From Pseudomonadota bacterium (GTDB lineage: Bacteria; Pseudomonadota; Gammaproteobacteria; Burkholderiales; JABEVD01), in the NCBI GenBank assembly GCA_021802655.1, contig JAJZRP010000002.1:1-56524 (forward strand): a stretch of DNA of 56,524 bases, written 5' to 3'. Shown here piece by piece: positions 29,370 to 38,971 of this stretch. How positions within the stretch are numbered: position 1 is the first letter of the stretch; the number at the start of each line of letters is the position of its first letter. A model generated the notes under the pieces. That model worked only from the letters and a program-made list of their open reading frames with translations. It was not told where the DNA came from and ran no database searches. The translations under genes were made by a program, and so were the position numbers.

Positions 29370-30221
29370 ATGACGCTCGAAAAGGGACATCGCAACTGGC
29401 GCCTGGAGGATGTCGATTTCAATGCCATACGCCGCGAAATGGTATCGAGCGACGAACGCCTGTTCTACCTGCTGGCTTCCGCATCCTTCGTCGAAATCCT
29501 GTCCGAACTTTACACCGAAAATCTGATCGCGCATTACCAGGAAAATCGTGATGCCACACTCTGGCTGAAAGAGACCTGGCAGAGAGAGGAAGTCCAGCAC
29601 GGCAGGTCGTTCAAAGCCTATGTCCAGTCAGTGTGGCCGGAATTCGATTGGGAGAAGAGTTTTGCCGGATTCATGGCGGAATATGCCCAACTGTGTTCCC
29701 TGGCGAACCTGGAATCGAGCCGTGCGCTCGAGATGGTTGCGCGCTGCGTGGTAGAAACGGGCACATCCACGCTTTACCGGTGCCTTCATGATTGTGCTGA
29801 GGAGCCCGTCCTGAAGCAGATCCTCGCGAATATCAAGGCGGACGAAGTCAGGCATTTCGGAAAATTTCGCCATCTTTTCATCGAGCACAACCGAATCGAG
29901 AAAAAAGGCGCTCTCCCGATATTCCACGCCATCCTGAAACGAATGCGCGAAATCGACGGCGAAGACGGATACATCGCATTCAAGCACGCCTACCTGTGCC
30001 GCAGCAACTGTCCTGAAAATCTCGATCTGGAATGGAGACGGTTCAAAAGCGGTCTGAACGCCCTGATCGTCCGTCACTATCCCTTCAACATGGCGATCGA
30101 AATGCTGTTCTCGCTGGTACCGCTTCCGGTCTTCCCGAAAAAACTTCTGGAAGGCCTGTTGATTCGGCTGGCGCGCTTTCTCTTTGCGAATCCGTTGCGC
30201 AAACGGGCGTCTACTTCCTGA
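29370..30221 (+). CDS. Ferritin-like diiron-carboxylate domain protein, unknown function
   Basis: Four-helix pattern with two ExxH motifs (REEVQHGRS; KADEVRHFGKF) and intervening Glu helices (ASFVEILSELY; ARCVVETGTSTLY). Confidence 0.7.
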   Translation: MTLEKGHRNWRLEDVDFNAIRREMVSSDERLFYLLASASFVEILSELYTENLIAHYQENRDATLWLKETWQREEVQHGRSFKAYVQSVWPEFDWEKSFAGFMAEYAQLCSLANLESSRALEMVARCVVETGTSTLYRCLHDCAEEPVLKQILANIKADEVRHFGKFRHLFIEHNRIEKKGALPIFHAILKRMREIDGEDGYIAFKHAYLCRSNCPENLDLEWRRFKSGLNALIVRHYPFNMAIEMLFSLVPLPVFPKKLLEGLLIRLARFLFANPLRKRASTS

Positions 30222-30423
30222 ACAGCCAGAAAATCAGCGAAAGCACTGCCGAAACCAGCAAGCTGGTGGTAATCGGGAAATAGAATCCGAAACCCTTTCT
30301 TTCGATGCGGATGTCCCCCGGAAGATGACCAAGACCCAGCTTCAAAATCCAGGGCCAAGCGAGGCCGACGAGGATCAGAAGCGCGCCTGAAATGATCAGC
30401 CATCTCGCCATATCATCATGCAT
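30211..30423 (-). CDS. DUF2905-family small membrane protein
   Basis: MARWLIISGALLILVGLAWPWILKLGLGHLPGDIRIERKGFGFYFPITTSLLVSAVLSLIFWLFRK matches the DUF2905 pattern. Confidence 0.88.
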   Translation of the reverse strand: MHDDMARWLIISGALLILVGLAWPWILKLGLGHLPGDIRIERKGFGFYFPITTSLLVSAVLSLIFWLFRK

Positions 30424-30461
30424 GGACGGGCTCCCCGACTCGCGCCGGAGAGCCGGCGGAC

Positions 30462-30560
30462 TTATTTGGAGCTGTTTCCGGAAAACAATATCATCAGGGC
30501 AAGAACCACAAACGGGGTAAACAGAACGTAAAAACCATAGCTATTCAGCGTGTCGTGCAT
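30462..30560 (-). CDS. Putative 32-aa single-TM membrane microprotein
   Basis: Hand-read ORF absent from track: MHDTLNSYGFYVLFTPFVVLALMILFSGNSSK*, preceded by GGAGAG Shine-Dalgarno; sits 38 nt upstream of the DUF2905 gene on the same strand. Confidence 0.6.
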   Translation of the reverse strand: MHDTLNSYGFYVLFTPFVVLALMILFSGNSSK

Positions 30561-31101
30561 TGTAGTCTCTCCGAAAGAATTGTGGATTTTTATTCGCACC
30601 GGGAACAGGAATGATAACCGGTACCATTCAAGTATAACATCGTTTCAAATTCGTGTTGAAGGGCTACTGGTGCTGGGTGCATCGATGGATTCAAGGCGCG
30701 CATCCCTCCTCGCAGGATAAAAGCCGAAGCCCCCCTACGCAAGCTGCGACCATGAATGCCATCAATATCGAGTCACCGGTGATCACCACGGCAATGTCGG
30801 CGAAATGGTTGCCGCAGCGCCGCCCTGCTTGCAAAAAGCTGGTAATAGGCCTGCACTGCCCGATTTGGCCATACCTCGAAACTACGCTTCGCTTCGTTTT
30901 CCCGGCAACGCGGCTCATGTGCGACTTGTTCAGGGCTTCCAAAAGGGATCTTTCAAATCGAATGCGTCCGCCCCCTGCACAAAAAGAGCGCGCAGATTAG
31001 CCAAGTTCTGGTATTCATTACTTCGTCCGACTGGCATGAGGCTTATTTGATAAGCATAATGTGTCAAATGCGAATTTTATGTAATCACCCGGCGAACCGA
31101 A

Positions 31102-32370
31102 ATGGAATTCTCTTTCCTGCAGGGTAACGGCCTCGAACATTTGCCCGCCTTCGTCACGAGCCTGGGGATAGGGCTTCTGATCGGGCTCGAGCGCGAAAGG
31201 AGTCCGGCCGCAAAAGCCGGGCTCAGGACTTTCGCCCTGGTCGCGCTTTTCGGCACAGTGTCCGGATTGCTCTCGGACGAAACAGGGTCCCCCTGGATCC
31301 TTTTCGCAGGCGTGCTGATCGTGGGATTCATGACGGTCGCAGCCTACCTCAGGGACAAAAGCCCGGACGGGGATCCCGGAACGACAACGGTCGCCGCAAT
31401 CATCATGTGCTACGGTCTCGGCGCACTGGTCTGGTACGGCTATTCGACGCTCGCAGTGATGCTCTCGATCACGACCACCATTTTGCTCTATTACAAGAGC
31501 GAACTGCGCGGCATCACGCAGAGCCTTACCCGGCGGGATTTGATATCCATCCTGCAGTTTTCCGTGCTGACCTTCATTATTCTGCCCATCCTTCCCGACC
31601 GGAACTACGGCCCCTACAGCGCGCTCAACCCGCACCAGGTCTGGCTCATGGTAGTGCTGATCTCGGGCATCAGCCTGGCCGGCTATGTCGCGTTGCGCAT
31701 TGTGGGCGAGCGCTATGGAGCGCCGCTTCTGGGCCTTCTCGGCGGGCTCGTTTCCAGCACGGCGACCACGCTCGCCTATGCGCGCCACAATCGCCAGGAC
31801 GCCAAGGTCATGCAGCTTGCAGTCGTGGTCATACTGCTCGCCAACCTGATGGTTCTGGCAAGGCTGTCGATTGTCTGTTCGGTCGTCTCCCCTGGCATAT
31901 TGCCCAAGCTTCTCCCCATGCTGGCTTCCGGACTCGCATTCGGCCTGGCAAGCGCAGCCTATGGATATCGGACACTTCTCGAAAAGAACGCATCGGTCGT
32001 GCCCAATATCGGCAATCCTGCCGAAATACGCGCAGCTTTGGGATTCGGCCTGCTCTATGCCCTGGTGCTTTTCAGTTCCGCCTGGATTTCCGACGTCGCG
32101 GGAAGCGGCGGCGTCTATGCCGTCGCCCTGGTTTCAGGACTCACCGATGTCGACGCGGTCACGCTCTCCAGCCTGAGGCTCTTCTCTCTGGGCAAACTCC
32201 ACGCCACAGAAGCGGTGATTTCGATCGGCATCGCGCTGCTTTCGAACATCGGCTTCAAGCTCGGACTGGTATTCATGGTCGGCGGATTCGAGCTGGGAAA
32301 ACGCTGCACCGGCGGCATGCTGGCTGTCGCATTCGGAGTCGTTCTGGCACTCGCGATCATGCATTTCTGA
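31102..32370 (+). CDS. MgtC/SapB-DUF4010 family membrane protein
   Basis: SLGIGLLIGLERERS N-terminal MgtC-like motif; GLLGGLVSSTATTLAYARH and C-terminal membrane helices. Confidence 0.87.
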   Translation: MEFSFLQGNGLEHLPAFVTSLGIGLLIGLERERSPAAKAGLRTFALVALFGTVSGLLSDETGSPWILFAGVLIVGFMTVAAYLRDKSPDGDPGTTTVAAIIMCYGLGALVWYGYSTLAVMLSITTTILLYYKSELRGITQSLTRRDLISILQFSVLTFIILPILPDRNYGPYSALNPHQVWLMVVLISGISLAGYVALRIVGERYGAPLLGLLGGLVSSTATTLAYARHNRQDAKVMQLAVVVILLANLMVLARLSIVCSVVSPGILPKLLPMLASGLAFGLASAAYGYRTLLEKNASVVPNIGNPAEIRAALGFGLLYALVLFSSAWISDVAGSGGVYAVALVSGLTDVDAVTLSSLRLFSLGKLHATEAVISIGIALLSNIGFKLGLVFMVGGFELGKRCTGGMLAVAFGVVLALAIMHF

Positions 32371-32405
32371 ATCATGTATAATTGAATGTTTGGAATAAGG
32401 AAAGC

Positions 32406-33513
32406 ATGATGGAAGCAGAACAGATCAACGCCATTTCGAACCGGCTGCACGACCTGAAGGCGAGGGAATCCGAACTACGGAGGTATCTTTGACTTCACTG
32501 CCAAGGAAGAACGGCTGACGGAAGTCACAAGGCTCGCCGAAGATCCTGCAGTATGGGAGGATCAGAAGAGGGCGCAGGAACTCGGAAAGGAAAAGAAGTC
32601 CCTCGAGGAAATCGTCCTCAACCTGAGGAAAATCGACCAGGCGCTGGCGGATGCGATAGCGCTTTTCGAAATGGCACAGGAAGAAGGGGACGATGCCACG
32701 CTCGAAAGCATAGACGAGGATGCCAGGGAAGTCGCCAGATCAGTCGAGGAGCTCGAATTCAGGCGCATGTTCGCCAATCCCATGGACCCCAACAACTGCT
32801 TCATCGACATCCAGGCGGGCTCCGGCGGAACCGAAGCGCAGGACTGGGCCTCGATGCTTGAGCGCATGTACCTGAAATACTGCGAGAAAAAAGGCTTTAA
32901 GGTCGAGGTTCTGGAAGAATCCGAAGGTGAGGTCGCGGGAATAAAGAGCGCGACGCTCAAGGTAGAAGGCGGCTATGCCTACGGCTATCTCAGAACGGAA
33001 ACAGGGGTGCACCGCCTGGTGAGGAAATCCCCTTTCGACTCCGGAAACAGGCGCCACACTTCCTTCGCCAGCGTGTTCGCCTATCCGGAAATAGACGATT
33101 CCATCGAAATCACGATCAATCCCGCCGACCTGAGAATAGACACTTTCAGGGCGTCCGGCGCGGGCGGGCAGCATATCAACAAGACCGATTCGGCGATCCG
33201 CATCACCCATATCCCGACCAACATCGTGGTGCAATGCCAAAACGACCGGTCCCAGCACAAGAATCGGGCCGAGGCGATGAGCATGCTGAAAGCCCGCCTA
33301 TACGAAGCGGAACTCAGGAAAAAGAACGAGGAGAAGCAGGCTCTCGAAGACACCAAGAGCGACATCGGCTGGGGGCACCAGATCCGCTCCTACGTGCTGG
33401 ATCAGTCGCGCATCAAGGACTTGCGCACCAATTACGAAGTCGGCAACACCCAGGCCGTCCTGGACGGGGATCTCGACGATTTCATTGCGGCAAGCCTGAA
33501 ACAGGGCGTTTGA
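32406..33513 (+). CDS. prfB: Peptide chain release factor 2, expressed via programmed +1 frameshift
   Basis: ORF0 [28 protein letters not shown] then TGA at 32490; frame shifts at CTT TGA C to [12 protein letters not shown]... GGx[13 protein letters not shown] and [18 protein letters not shown] motifs. Confidence 0.96.
32478..32493 (+). promoter_or_regulatory. RF2 programmed +1 frameshift site
   Basis: CGGAGGTATCTTTGAC: internal Shine-Dalgarno-like sequence, slippery CTT, in-frame TGA followed by C. Confidence 0.95.
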
Positions 33514-33540
33514 ATATGAGCTTAAGGGACTGATGACTCA

Positions 33541-34395
33541 ATGCCTGCATATTCTGAAGACCTGATCAGCAGGTTCGGAGCCGCTGCCGAGAAAATGCCG
33601 GCATTTCCGAAGAGCGTACAAAAAGTCCTGGAATTGTCGAGGGACATCGACTGCCAGGCCAAGGACATCGCATCAGTCATCGAGAAAGATCCGGTGATGG
33701 CTGCCAAAATCCTGAAGGTGCTCAACTCCCCCTACTACACCCTGCCGAGCAAAATCACCTCCATCGACCGCTCCATCGTCTACCTCGGCTTCAATACCGT
33801 CAAGAATCTGGCCCTCGGAATCGCGGCAATAGGGGTTCTTCCCAAGCACAACAAGGCGAATTTCGACATCAACCAATACCTGCGCCATTCCCTGTTCGTC
33901 GCCGGCATCGCCAAACTGCTGTGCGGCAGAATATCCCCAACGACCGATTCGACCGAATATTTTATCGCAGGCCTCCTGCACGATTTCGGAAAAGTCGTAT
34001 TCGCGCAGTTCATGCCTGAGGAATTCAAGCTGGCTCTGGATCGCGCAAAAAATGACAACATCCCCCTGCACCTTGCGGAAAGGGAAATTCTGGGAGCGGA
34101 TCATTGCCTGATGGGATCGATGCTGGCCGAGAAATGGCAGTTTCCTTTGCCGCTCGTCGAAGCCATCCGCCATCACCACGAAAATGCGGACCAGGGCTCG
34201 GATGTGCTGGCCTGCGTGATGGCGGCGAACCGGATCAGCAAGACTACGGATTTCGGTTTCTCGGGCAACCCCTGCCTCGGGGATCTATCCCCTCTCGCGG
34301 CAAATCGCTGCGGCAATCTCGATGAGATCACCCAGGAGGATCTCGCCGGAATCAAGGAAGAGGCTGAACTGTTTTCGCGGATCGGAAGCTCATGA
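33541..34395 (+). CDS. HDOD domain protein
   Basis: FPKSVQKVLELSRDIDCQAKDIASVIEKDPVMAAKILKVLNSPYY; LLHDFGKVVFAQ. Confidence 0.88.
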   Translation: MPAYSEDLISRFGAAAEKMPAFPKSVQKVLELSRDIDCQAKDIASVIEKDPVMAAKILKVLNSPYYTLPSKITSIDRSIVYLGFNTVKNLALGIAAIGVLPKHNKANFDINQYLRHSLFVAGIAKLLCGRISPTTDSTEYFIAGLLHDFGKVVFAQFMPEEFKLALDRAKNDNIPLHLAEREILGADHCLMGSMLAEKWQFPLPLVEAIRHHHENADQGSDVLACVMAANRISKTTDFGFSGNPCLGDLSPLAANRCGNLDEITQEDLAGIKEEAELFSRIGSS

Positions 34396-35276
34396 AGATC
34401 AAATTCTGGGGCGTGCGCGGCTCGATACCTGTCCCGGGGCCGAAAACAGTCAACTACGGCGGCAACACCACCTGCATCGAAATCCGCGCCGATTCGGGGG
34501 AACTCATCATTCTCGACGGCGGAACCGGCATCTTCCAACTGGCACAATCGCTGCTGGGCGAAATGCCGGTCACCGCAAACGTCTTCCTCTCGCACAGCCA
34601 CTGGGATCATATCCACGGATTGCCCTTTTTCATTCCGCTTTTCATTCCGGGAAACCGCCTTCGGCTTCACGGCGCATACGACCTGGTTTCAGGTCGCGGC
34701 GTGGAGCAGGTGATGGACGTGCAGTTGCAGTACAGCTTCTTCCCTATCAGGGAAGAGGAAATGAAGGCGTCCATAGAATACTTCACGCTCACCCCGGGAG
34801 TTCCGGTGGAAATAGGCGATTCCGCCACGGTCACGCCGATTCTGCTCAACCATCCCGTGGTGAATTTCGGCTACCGCATCGACTGCAACGGAAAATCGGT
34901 ATTTTTCACCGGAGACCACGAACCGCCCTACAATATCTATTCCCCTGAAGAAGCCAGCTACGAAGCATACCAGCAGGTCATCCAGGAAAGGGAAGCCGCC
35001 ATTCTGGATGCGATCAGGGGCGTGGACGTGATCATCGCCGATTCGAGCTACACCGATGAGGAATATGCCAAAAAGAGGGGCTGGGGGCACGGCACTTACA
35101 ATGCCTCCATCCGGCTCGCGCGGGATGCGGGCGCGAAAGTCCTGTATTTCACCCATCACGAACCGACCCGCAGCGACGAGGCTCTGGAGCGCATTTTCGC
35201 CGACATTCTGAAAAAACATCCGCCCGAAGGACTGGAATACCGTCTGGCCAGGGAAGGCGAGGGGATGGAGTTCTAG
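34392..35276 (+). CDS. MBL-fold metallohydrolase
   Basis: MKIKFWGVRGSIPVPG...GGNTTCIEI; LSHSHWDHIHGLPFF; FTGDHEP. Confidence 0.9.
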   Translation: MKIKFWGVRGSIPVPGPKTVNYGGNTTCIEIRADSGELIILDGGTGIFQLAQSLLGEMPVTANVFLSHSHWDHIHGLPFFIPLFIPGNRLRLHGAYDLVSGRGVEQVMDVQLQYSFFPIREEEMKASIEYFTLTPGVPVEIGDSATVTPILLNHPVVNFGYRIDCNGKSVFFTGDHEPPYNIYSPEEASYEAYQQVIQEREAAILDAIRGVDVIIADSSYTDEEYAKKRGWGHGTYNASIRLARDAGAKVLYFTHHEPTRSDEALERIFADILKKHPPEGLEYRLAREGEGMEF

Positions 35277-35501
35277 GGCTCTCTGGTCACCGCATTTCGG
35301 AGGGCAATTTTATCGTCTCTCCTGCGACCATGAAGGCGCCGTATCCGCGGTGATGGAGCGTCCCGGGTTCTGCCGCTGCCGGGTCGGCCCATGCCTTATT
35401 CCATTGCAGGCCATGTTCGCAACTGGCGGTCAGAGGGGGCGCAATGCTACAATTGCAGCCATTTTCAGGGAAAAAGCCCTTCGGTTTGCGGGCATACAGA
35501 C

Positions 35502-36992
35502 ATGGCAGAACAACAGGACGAAAACCAGATCGTGGCCGAGCGCCGCGCCAAGCTCGCAGCCTTGAGGGAAAAGGGCGTCGCCTTCCCCAACGACTTCGAA
35601 AGAAAACACCTCGCAGCCGATCTCCACCAGGCTTACGACCCGCTTGAAAACGAAGCACTCAGGGAAAAATCCCTGGAAGTGTCCGTCGCCGGAAGAATGA
35701 TGCTGAAGCGCGTGATGGGAAAAGCGAGCTTCGCCACCCTGCAGGACATGAGCGGAAGAATCCAGCTCTACATCGCCAACAACATCGCCGGAATCGAGGC
35801 GCACGAGGCCTTCAAGCATTACGACCTGGGCGACATCCTGGGCGCGAAGGGAATACTTTTCAAGACCAAAACGGGCGAGCTTTCCGTCGAAGTCACCGAA
35901 ATCAGGCTGCTCTCCAAGGCATTGCGCCCCCTGCCCGAAAAATTCCACGGCCTCACCGACCAGGAGCAGAAATACCGTCTGCGCTATATCGACCTCATCA
36001 CGAACGAGGAAACGCGCAGGGTTTTCGTTGCGCGCTCGAAAATCATCCAGGCGATGCGCGAATTCTTCGCCTCGAAAGGCTACCTCGAAGTCGAGACGCC
36101 GATGATGCACCCGATTCCGGGAGGCGCTTCCGCAAGGCCTTTCGTCACCCACCACAACACCCTCGACATGCAGCTTTATTTGAGGATCGCGCCCGAACTC
36201 TATCTGAAGCGCCTGGTGGTGGGCGGGATGGAGAAAGTTTTCGAGATCAACCGCAATTTCAGGAACGAAGGCATGTCGACCCGGCACAATCCGGAATTCA
36301 CCATGATCGAATTCTACGAAGCCTACCGGGATTACCGTTACCTGATGGATTTCACCGAGGAGCTTTTCAGGGAAGTCGCGAAGAAAACCCTGGGCGGCAC
36401 CCATTTCGAATACCAGGGAAAAGCGCTCGATTTCGGCAAGCCATTCGAGCGGCTCACGCTCTCCGGGGCGATCCGCAAATACCATCAAGAATACAATGCA
36501 TCCGACCTGGAAAGCCGCCCTTTCCTGATTTCGAAACTCGAAGAACTCGGCGCGCACCACAGGAAAACAGACGGAATCGGGGGATTGCAGCTCTCCCTTT
36601 TCGAGGAGACGACCGAGCACCTGCTGTTCGAGCCCACCTTCATCGTTGATTATCCTGCGGAAGCTTCTCCTCTTGCGAGAAGAAACGATGGCGACCCCTC
36701 GATCACCGACCGCTTCGAGCTTTTCATCGCCGGGCGCGAAATCGCCAACGGCTTTTCCGAGCTCAACGATCCGGAAGACCAGGCCGAGCGCTTCATGGAT
36801 CAGGTGAGGCAGAAGGAATCGGGAGATGCCGAGGCGATGCATTACGACGCCGATTATATCCGCGCCCTCGAACACGGGCTTCCCCCGACTGCGGGAGAAG
36901 GCATAGGGATCGACAGGCTGGTCATGCTGCTCACGGACAGCCCCTCCATCCGGGACGTGATCCTGTTCCCCCAGATGCGCCCTGCGGACTAA
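35502..36992 (+). CDS. lysS: Lysyl-tRNA synthetase (class II)
   Basis: Start refined to [21 protein letters not shown]; class II motifs [57 protein letters not shown]. Confidence 0.97.
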   Translation: MAEQQDENQIVAERRAKLAALREKGVAFPNDFERKHLAADLHQAYDPLENEALREKSLEVSVAGRMMLKRVMGKASFATLQDMSGRIQLYIANNIAGIEAHEAFKHYDLGDILGAKGILFKTKTGELSVEVTEIRLLSKALRPLPEKFHGLTDQEQKYRLRYIDLITNEETRRVFVARSKIIQAMREFFASKGYLEVETPMMHPIPGGASARPFVTHHNTLDMQLYLRIAPELYLKRLVVGGMEKVFEINRNFRNEGMSTRHNPEFTMIEFYEAYRDYRYLMDFTEELFREVAKKTLGGTHFEYQGKALDFGKPFERLTLSGAIRKYHQEYNASDLESRPFLISKLEELGAHHRKTDGIGGLQLSLFEETTEHLLFEPTFIVDYPAEASPLARRNDGDPSITDRFELFIAGREIANGFSELNDPEDQAERFMDQVRQKESGDAEAMHYDADYIRALEHGLPPTAGEGIGIDRLVMLLTDSPSIRDVILFPQMRPAD

Positions 36993-36993
36993 A

Positions 36994-37305
36994 CTATCCT
37001 GCGAGGCTCCTCAGTTCGCGCACCATGTTCACGGCAAAATGGGGATCGAACCTGTCGAGCGCGCCCATCACCAGCCAGCCGACGATGAAAGGCTGGACCA
37101 GGAAGAACAGGGAAACGAGCCCCGTTTCGGCATAGAACCTGAGCTTCCTGCCGGAGCGGCGCAGGTTTTGCAGGCGCGAATAAAGCCTCATCCCGACCTT
37201 GCGCAATGCAACGAGTTCGCCGACCATCAGGAAGAAAGCCAGCACCATGCCCGCCATCACTGTGAAATAGAGCTCGATATCCATTGCCCCTCCTCCACCC
37301 ATCAT
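36994..37305 (-). CDS. Small membrane protein of unknown function
   Basis: 103 aa with two hydrophobic segments; likely start MDIELYFTVMAGMVLAFFLMVGE. Confidence 0.65.
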   Translation of the reverse strand: MMGGGGAMDIELYFTVMAGMVLAFFLMVGELVALRKVGMRLYSRLQNLRRSGRKLRFYAETGLVSLFFLVQPFIVGWLVMGALDRFDPHFAVNMVRELRSLAG

Positions 37306-37392
37306 AGACCGGGGCGCCTTGCTCCCGTGACATAATCCGTGCGGTGCAGCAGGTTCGACTGCCGCTCTACTTCATGCCGAACGCGATACGAA

Positions 37393-37788
37393 TCAGTACC
37401 CGGAAAGCGCCACGGCATGCTCGGGAAAGGCCTGCAGCAGCTTCCGGTCCATCGTCACCAGCCGGGTGCCCAGCCTCATCGCCAGCGCGACGAATTCGCA
37501 ATCGTATGCCGAGCAATCGCTGCCCCGCACGAGTTCGAGCACGGCGAGCGAATCGACCTCGAACTCGCCTCCCCCCAGCAAGCTTTCGGCTTCCCTTTGA
37601 AGACTGAAAGCCTGTTCGAAGGAAATGAGCTCGCGCCTCATGTAACCCGCCAATATGTTGCGAAACTCGCTGCGCCAGAGTATCGGCGCCGCCCATTCGG
37701 GGGCCTGCTCCAGCAGGGCTTCCGCGCCTGCCGTGTATTCGCCCGGAAGGTAAAGATGGGCGATCACGTTCGTGTCGACCACGATCAC
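37393..37788 (-). CDS. vapC: PIN-domain toxin (VapC/FitB-like)
   Basis: MIVVDTNVIAHLYLPGE N-terminus, conserved acidic residues (SEF, CEFVALAMRLG, TMDRKLL). Confidence 0.88.
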   Translation of the reverse strand: MIVVDTNVIAHLYLPGEYTAGAEALLEQAPEWAAPILWRSEFRNILAGYMRRELISFEQAFSLQREAESLLGGGEFEVDSLAVLELVRGSDCSAYDCEFVALAMRLGTRLVTMDRKLLQAFPEHAVALSGY

Positions 37789-38030
37789 GGACGGCCTTCG
37801 CGTTTCGCTTTATCGATGTCGCCCGCATTGAAAACTCCCCGGGGCAGCGCTGCGCGCAGCTCGCGTGCGCGATCCAGCCTTTCGCCGGGCGTTATGCCTG
37901 CCGGGATCAGAACGGATTCCAGGCAGACGATCGCCTCGCTGTTCAGGCTGCGGCGATGAATCTGCGCCGAGGCTTTCAGACGCTCGTAAACGGCATCGGG
38001 TATGTTTTTCAGTGTCAGTGTCGTGGGCAT
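37785..38030 (-). CDS. RHH antitoxin (FitA/VapB-like)
   Basis: MPTTLTLKNIPDAVYERLKASAQIHRRSLNSEAIVCLESVL; overlaps toxin start. Confidence 0.87.
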   Translation of the reverse strand: MPTTLTLKNIPDAVYERLKASAQIHRRSLNSEAIVCLESVLIPAGITPGERLDRARELRAALPRGVFNAGDIDKAKREGRP

Positions 38031-38042
38031 GTCATTCTCCAA

Positions 38043-38078
38043 CCGGAATGGAACCATTATGGTTGCATTTCATTCCGG
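38043..38078. promoter_or_regulatory. Nested inverted repeats upstream of the RHH antitoxin (candidate autoregulatory operator)
   Basis: Outer CCGGAATG (38043-38050) / CATTCCGG (38071-38078), inner perfect palindrome AACCATTATGGTT (38052-38064). Confidence 0.6.
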
Positions 38079-38234
38079 AGTCAATCCGGACTTCCTTCTG
38101 CATTGATTTTCCTGAAAATCAGGGGCATCATCTGGAGAATGTTTCTAATCGGTACAAAATATCGATTTTATTCGCCCCGAATCGGACCGAATCCGGGCTA
38201 AAATCAAGTCTCAACAGTCATGCTTGGAGCAACG

Positions 38235-38921
38235 ATGAAAACCGTATTGATCACAGGCGCAAACCGGGGCATCGGGCTGGAATTTTCCAGGCAATATGCA
38301 ATGGACGGCTGGCGCGTGCTGGCCTGCAGCCGAAGCCCTTCTCCGGGACTCGAAACGCTTTCCGCCCAGTATCCCGAGCAGGTGAAAATGCATGCGCTGA
38401 ATGTCGCGGACCATGCAGAGATCGAGCGCCTGGGACAGATTCTCTCGGAAGAATCGATCGACCTTCTGATCAACAACGCCGGCATCTATCCGGATTCAGG
38501 GGGCTTCGGCCACACCGATTACGAAAAATGGATGCAGGCATTCAAGGTCAACACCATGGCGCCGCTCAAGATGGCCGAAACCTTCGTGCGGCAGGTCGCA
38601 AGAAGCGGCCAGAAAACCGTCGCCACCCTCACCAGCAAAATGGGCAGTCTCTCGGACAATGGCAGCGGCGGCGAATACCTTTACCGCACCAGCAAGGCTG
38701 CCGCCAACATGGTCATGAAAAGCCTTTCCATAGACCTGAGGTCTTCCGGGATCACCGCCGTGGCATTGCATCCGGGCTGGGTCAAGACCGAGATGGGGGG
38801 ACCTTCCGCCCTGATTTCCGCCGAAAAAAGCGTATCCGGCATGCGGCAGGTGCTCGCAAGGATTACGGCAGCCGATTCCGGGAAATTCATCGCCTACGAC
38901 GGCATGGAGATTCCCTGGTAA
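38235..38921 (+). CDS. SDR family oxidoreductase
   Basis: TVLITGANRGIGLEFSRQYA; NNAG; YRTSKAAANM (YxxxK). Confidence 0.92.
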   Translation: MKTVLITGANRGIGLEFSRQYAMDGWRVLACSRSPSPGLETLSAQYPEQVKMHALNVADHAEIERLGQILSEESIDLLINNAGIYPDSGGFGHTDYEKWMQAFKVNTMAPLKMAETFVRQVARSGQKTVATLTSKMGSLSDNGSGGEYLYRTSKAAANMVMKSLSIDLRSSGITAVALHPGWVKTEMGGPSALISAEKSVSGMRQVLARITAADSGKFIAYDGMEIPW

Positions 38922-38971
38922 ACGACCCCTTTCGATTGTCAACGCATCGGCAGCTGGGCTAAGATCGGGAT

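Noticed and set aside
35277-35501. Minus ORF 35287..35658 upstream of lysS
   Set aside because: Overlaps the lysS N-terminus, no recognisable family and no good start; treated as non-coding.
35430-36875. 481-aa minus ORF opposite lysS
   Set aside because: Shadow ORF; lysS is unambiguous.
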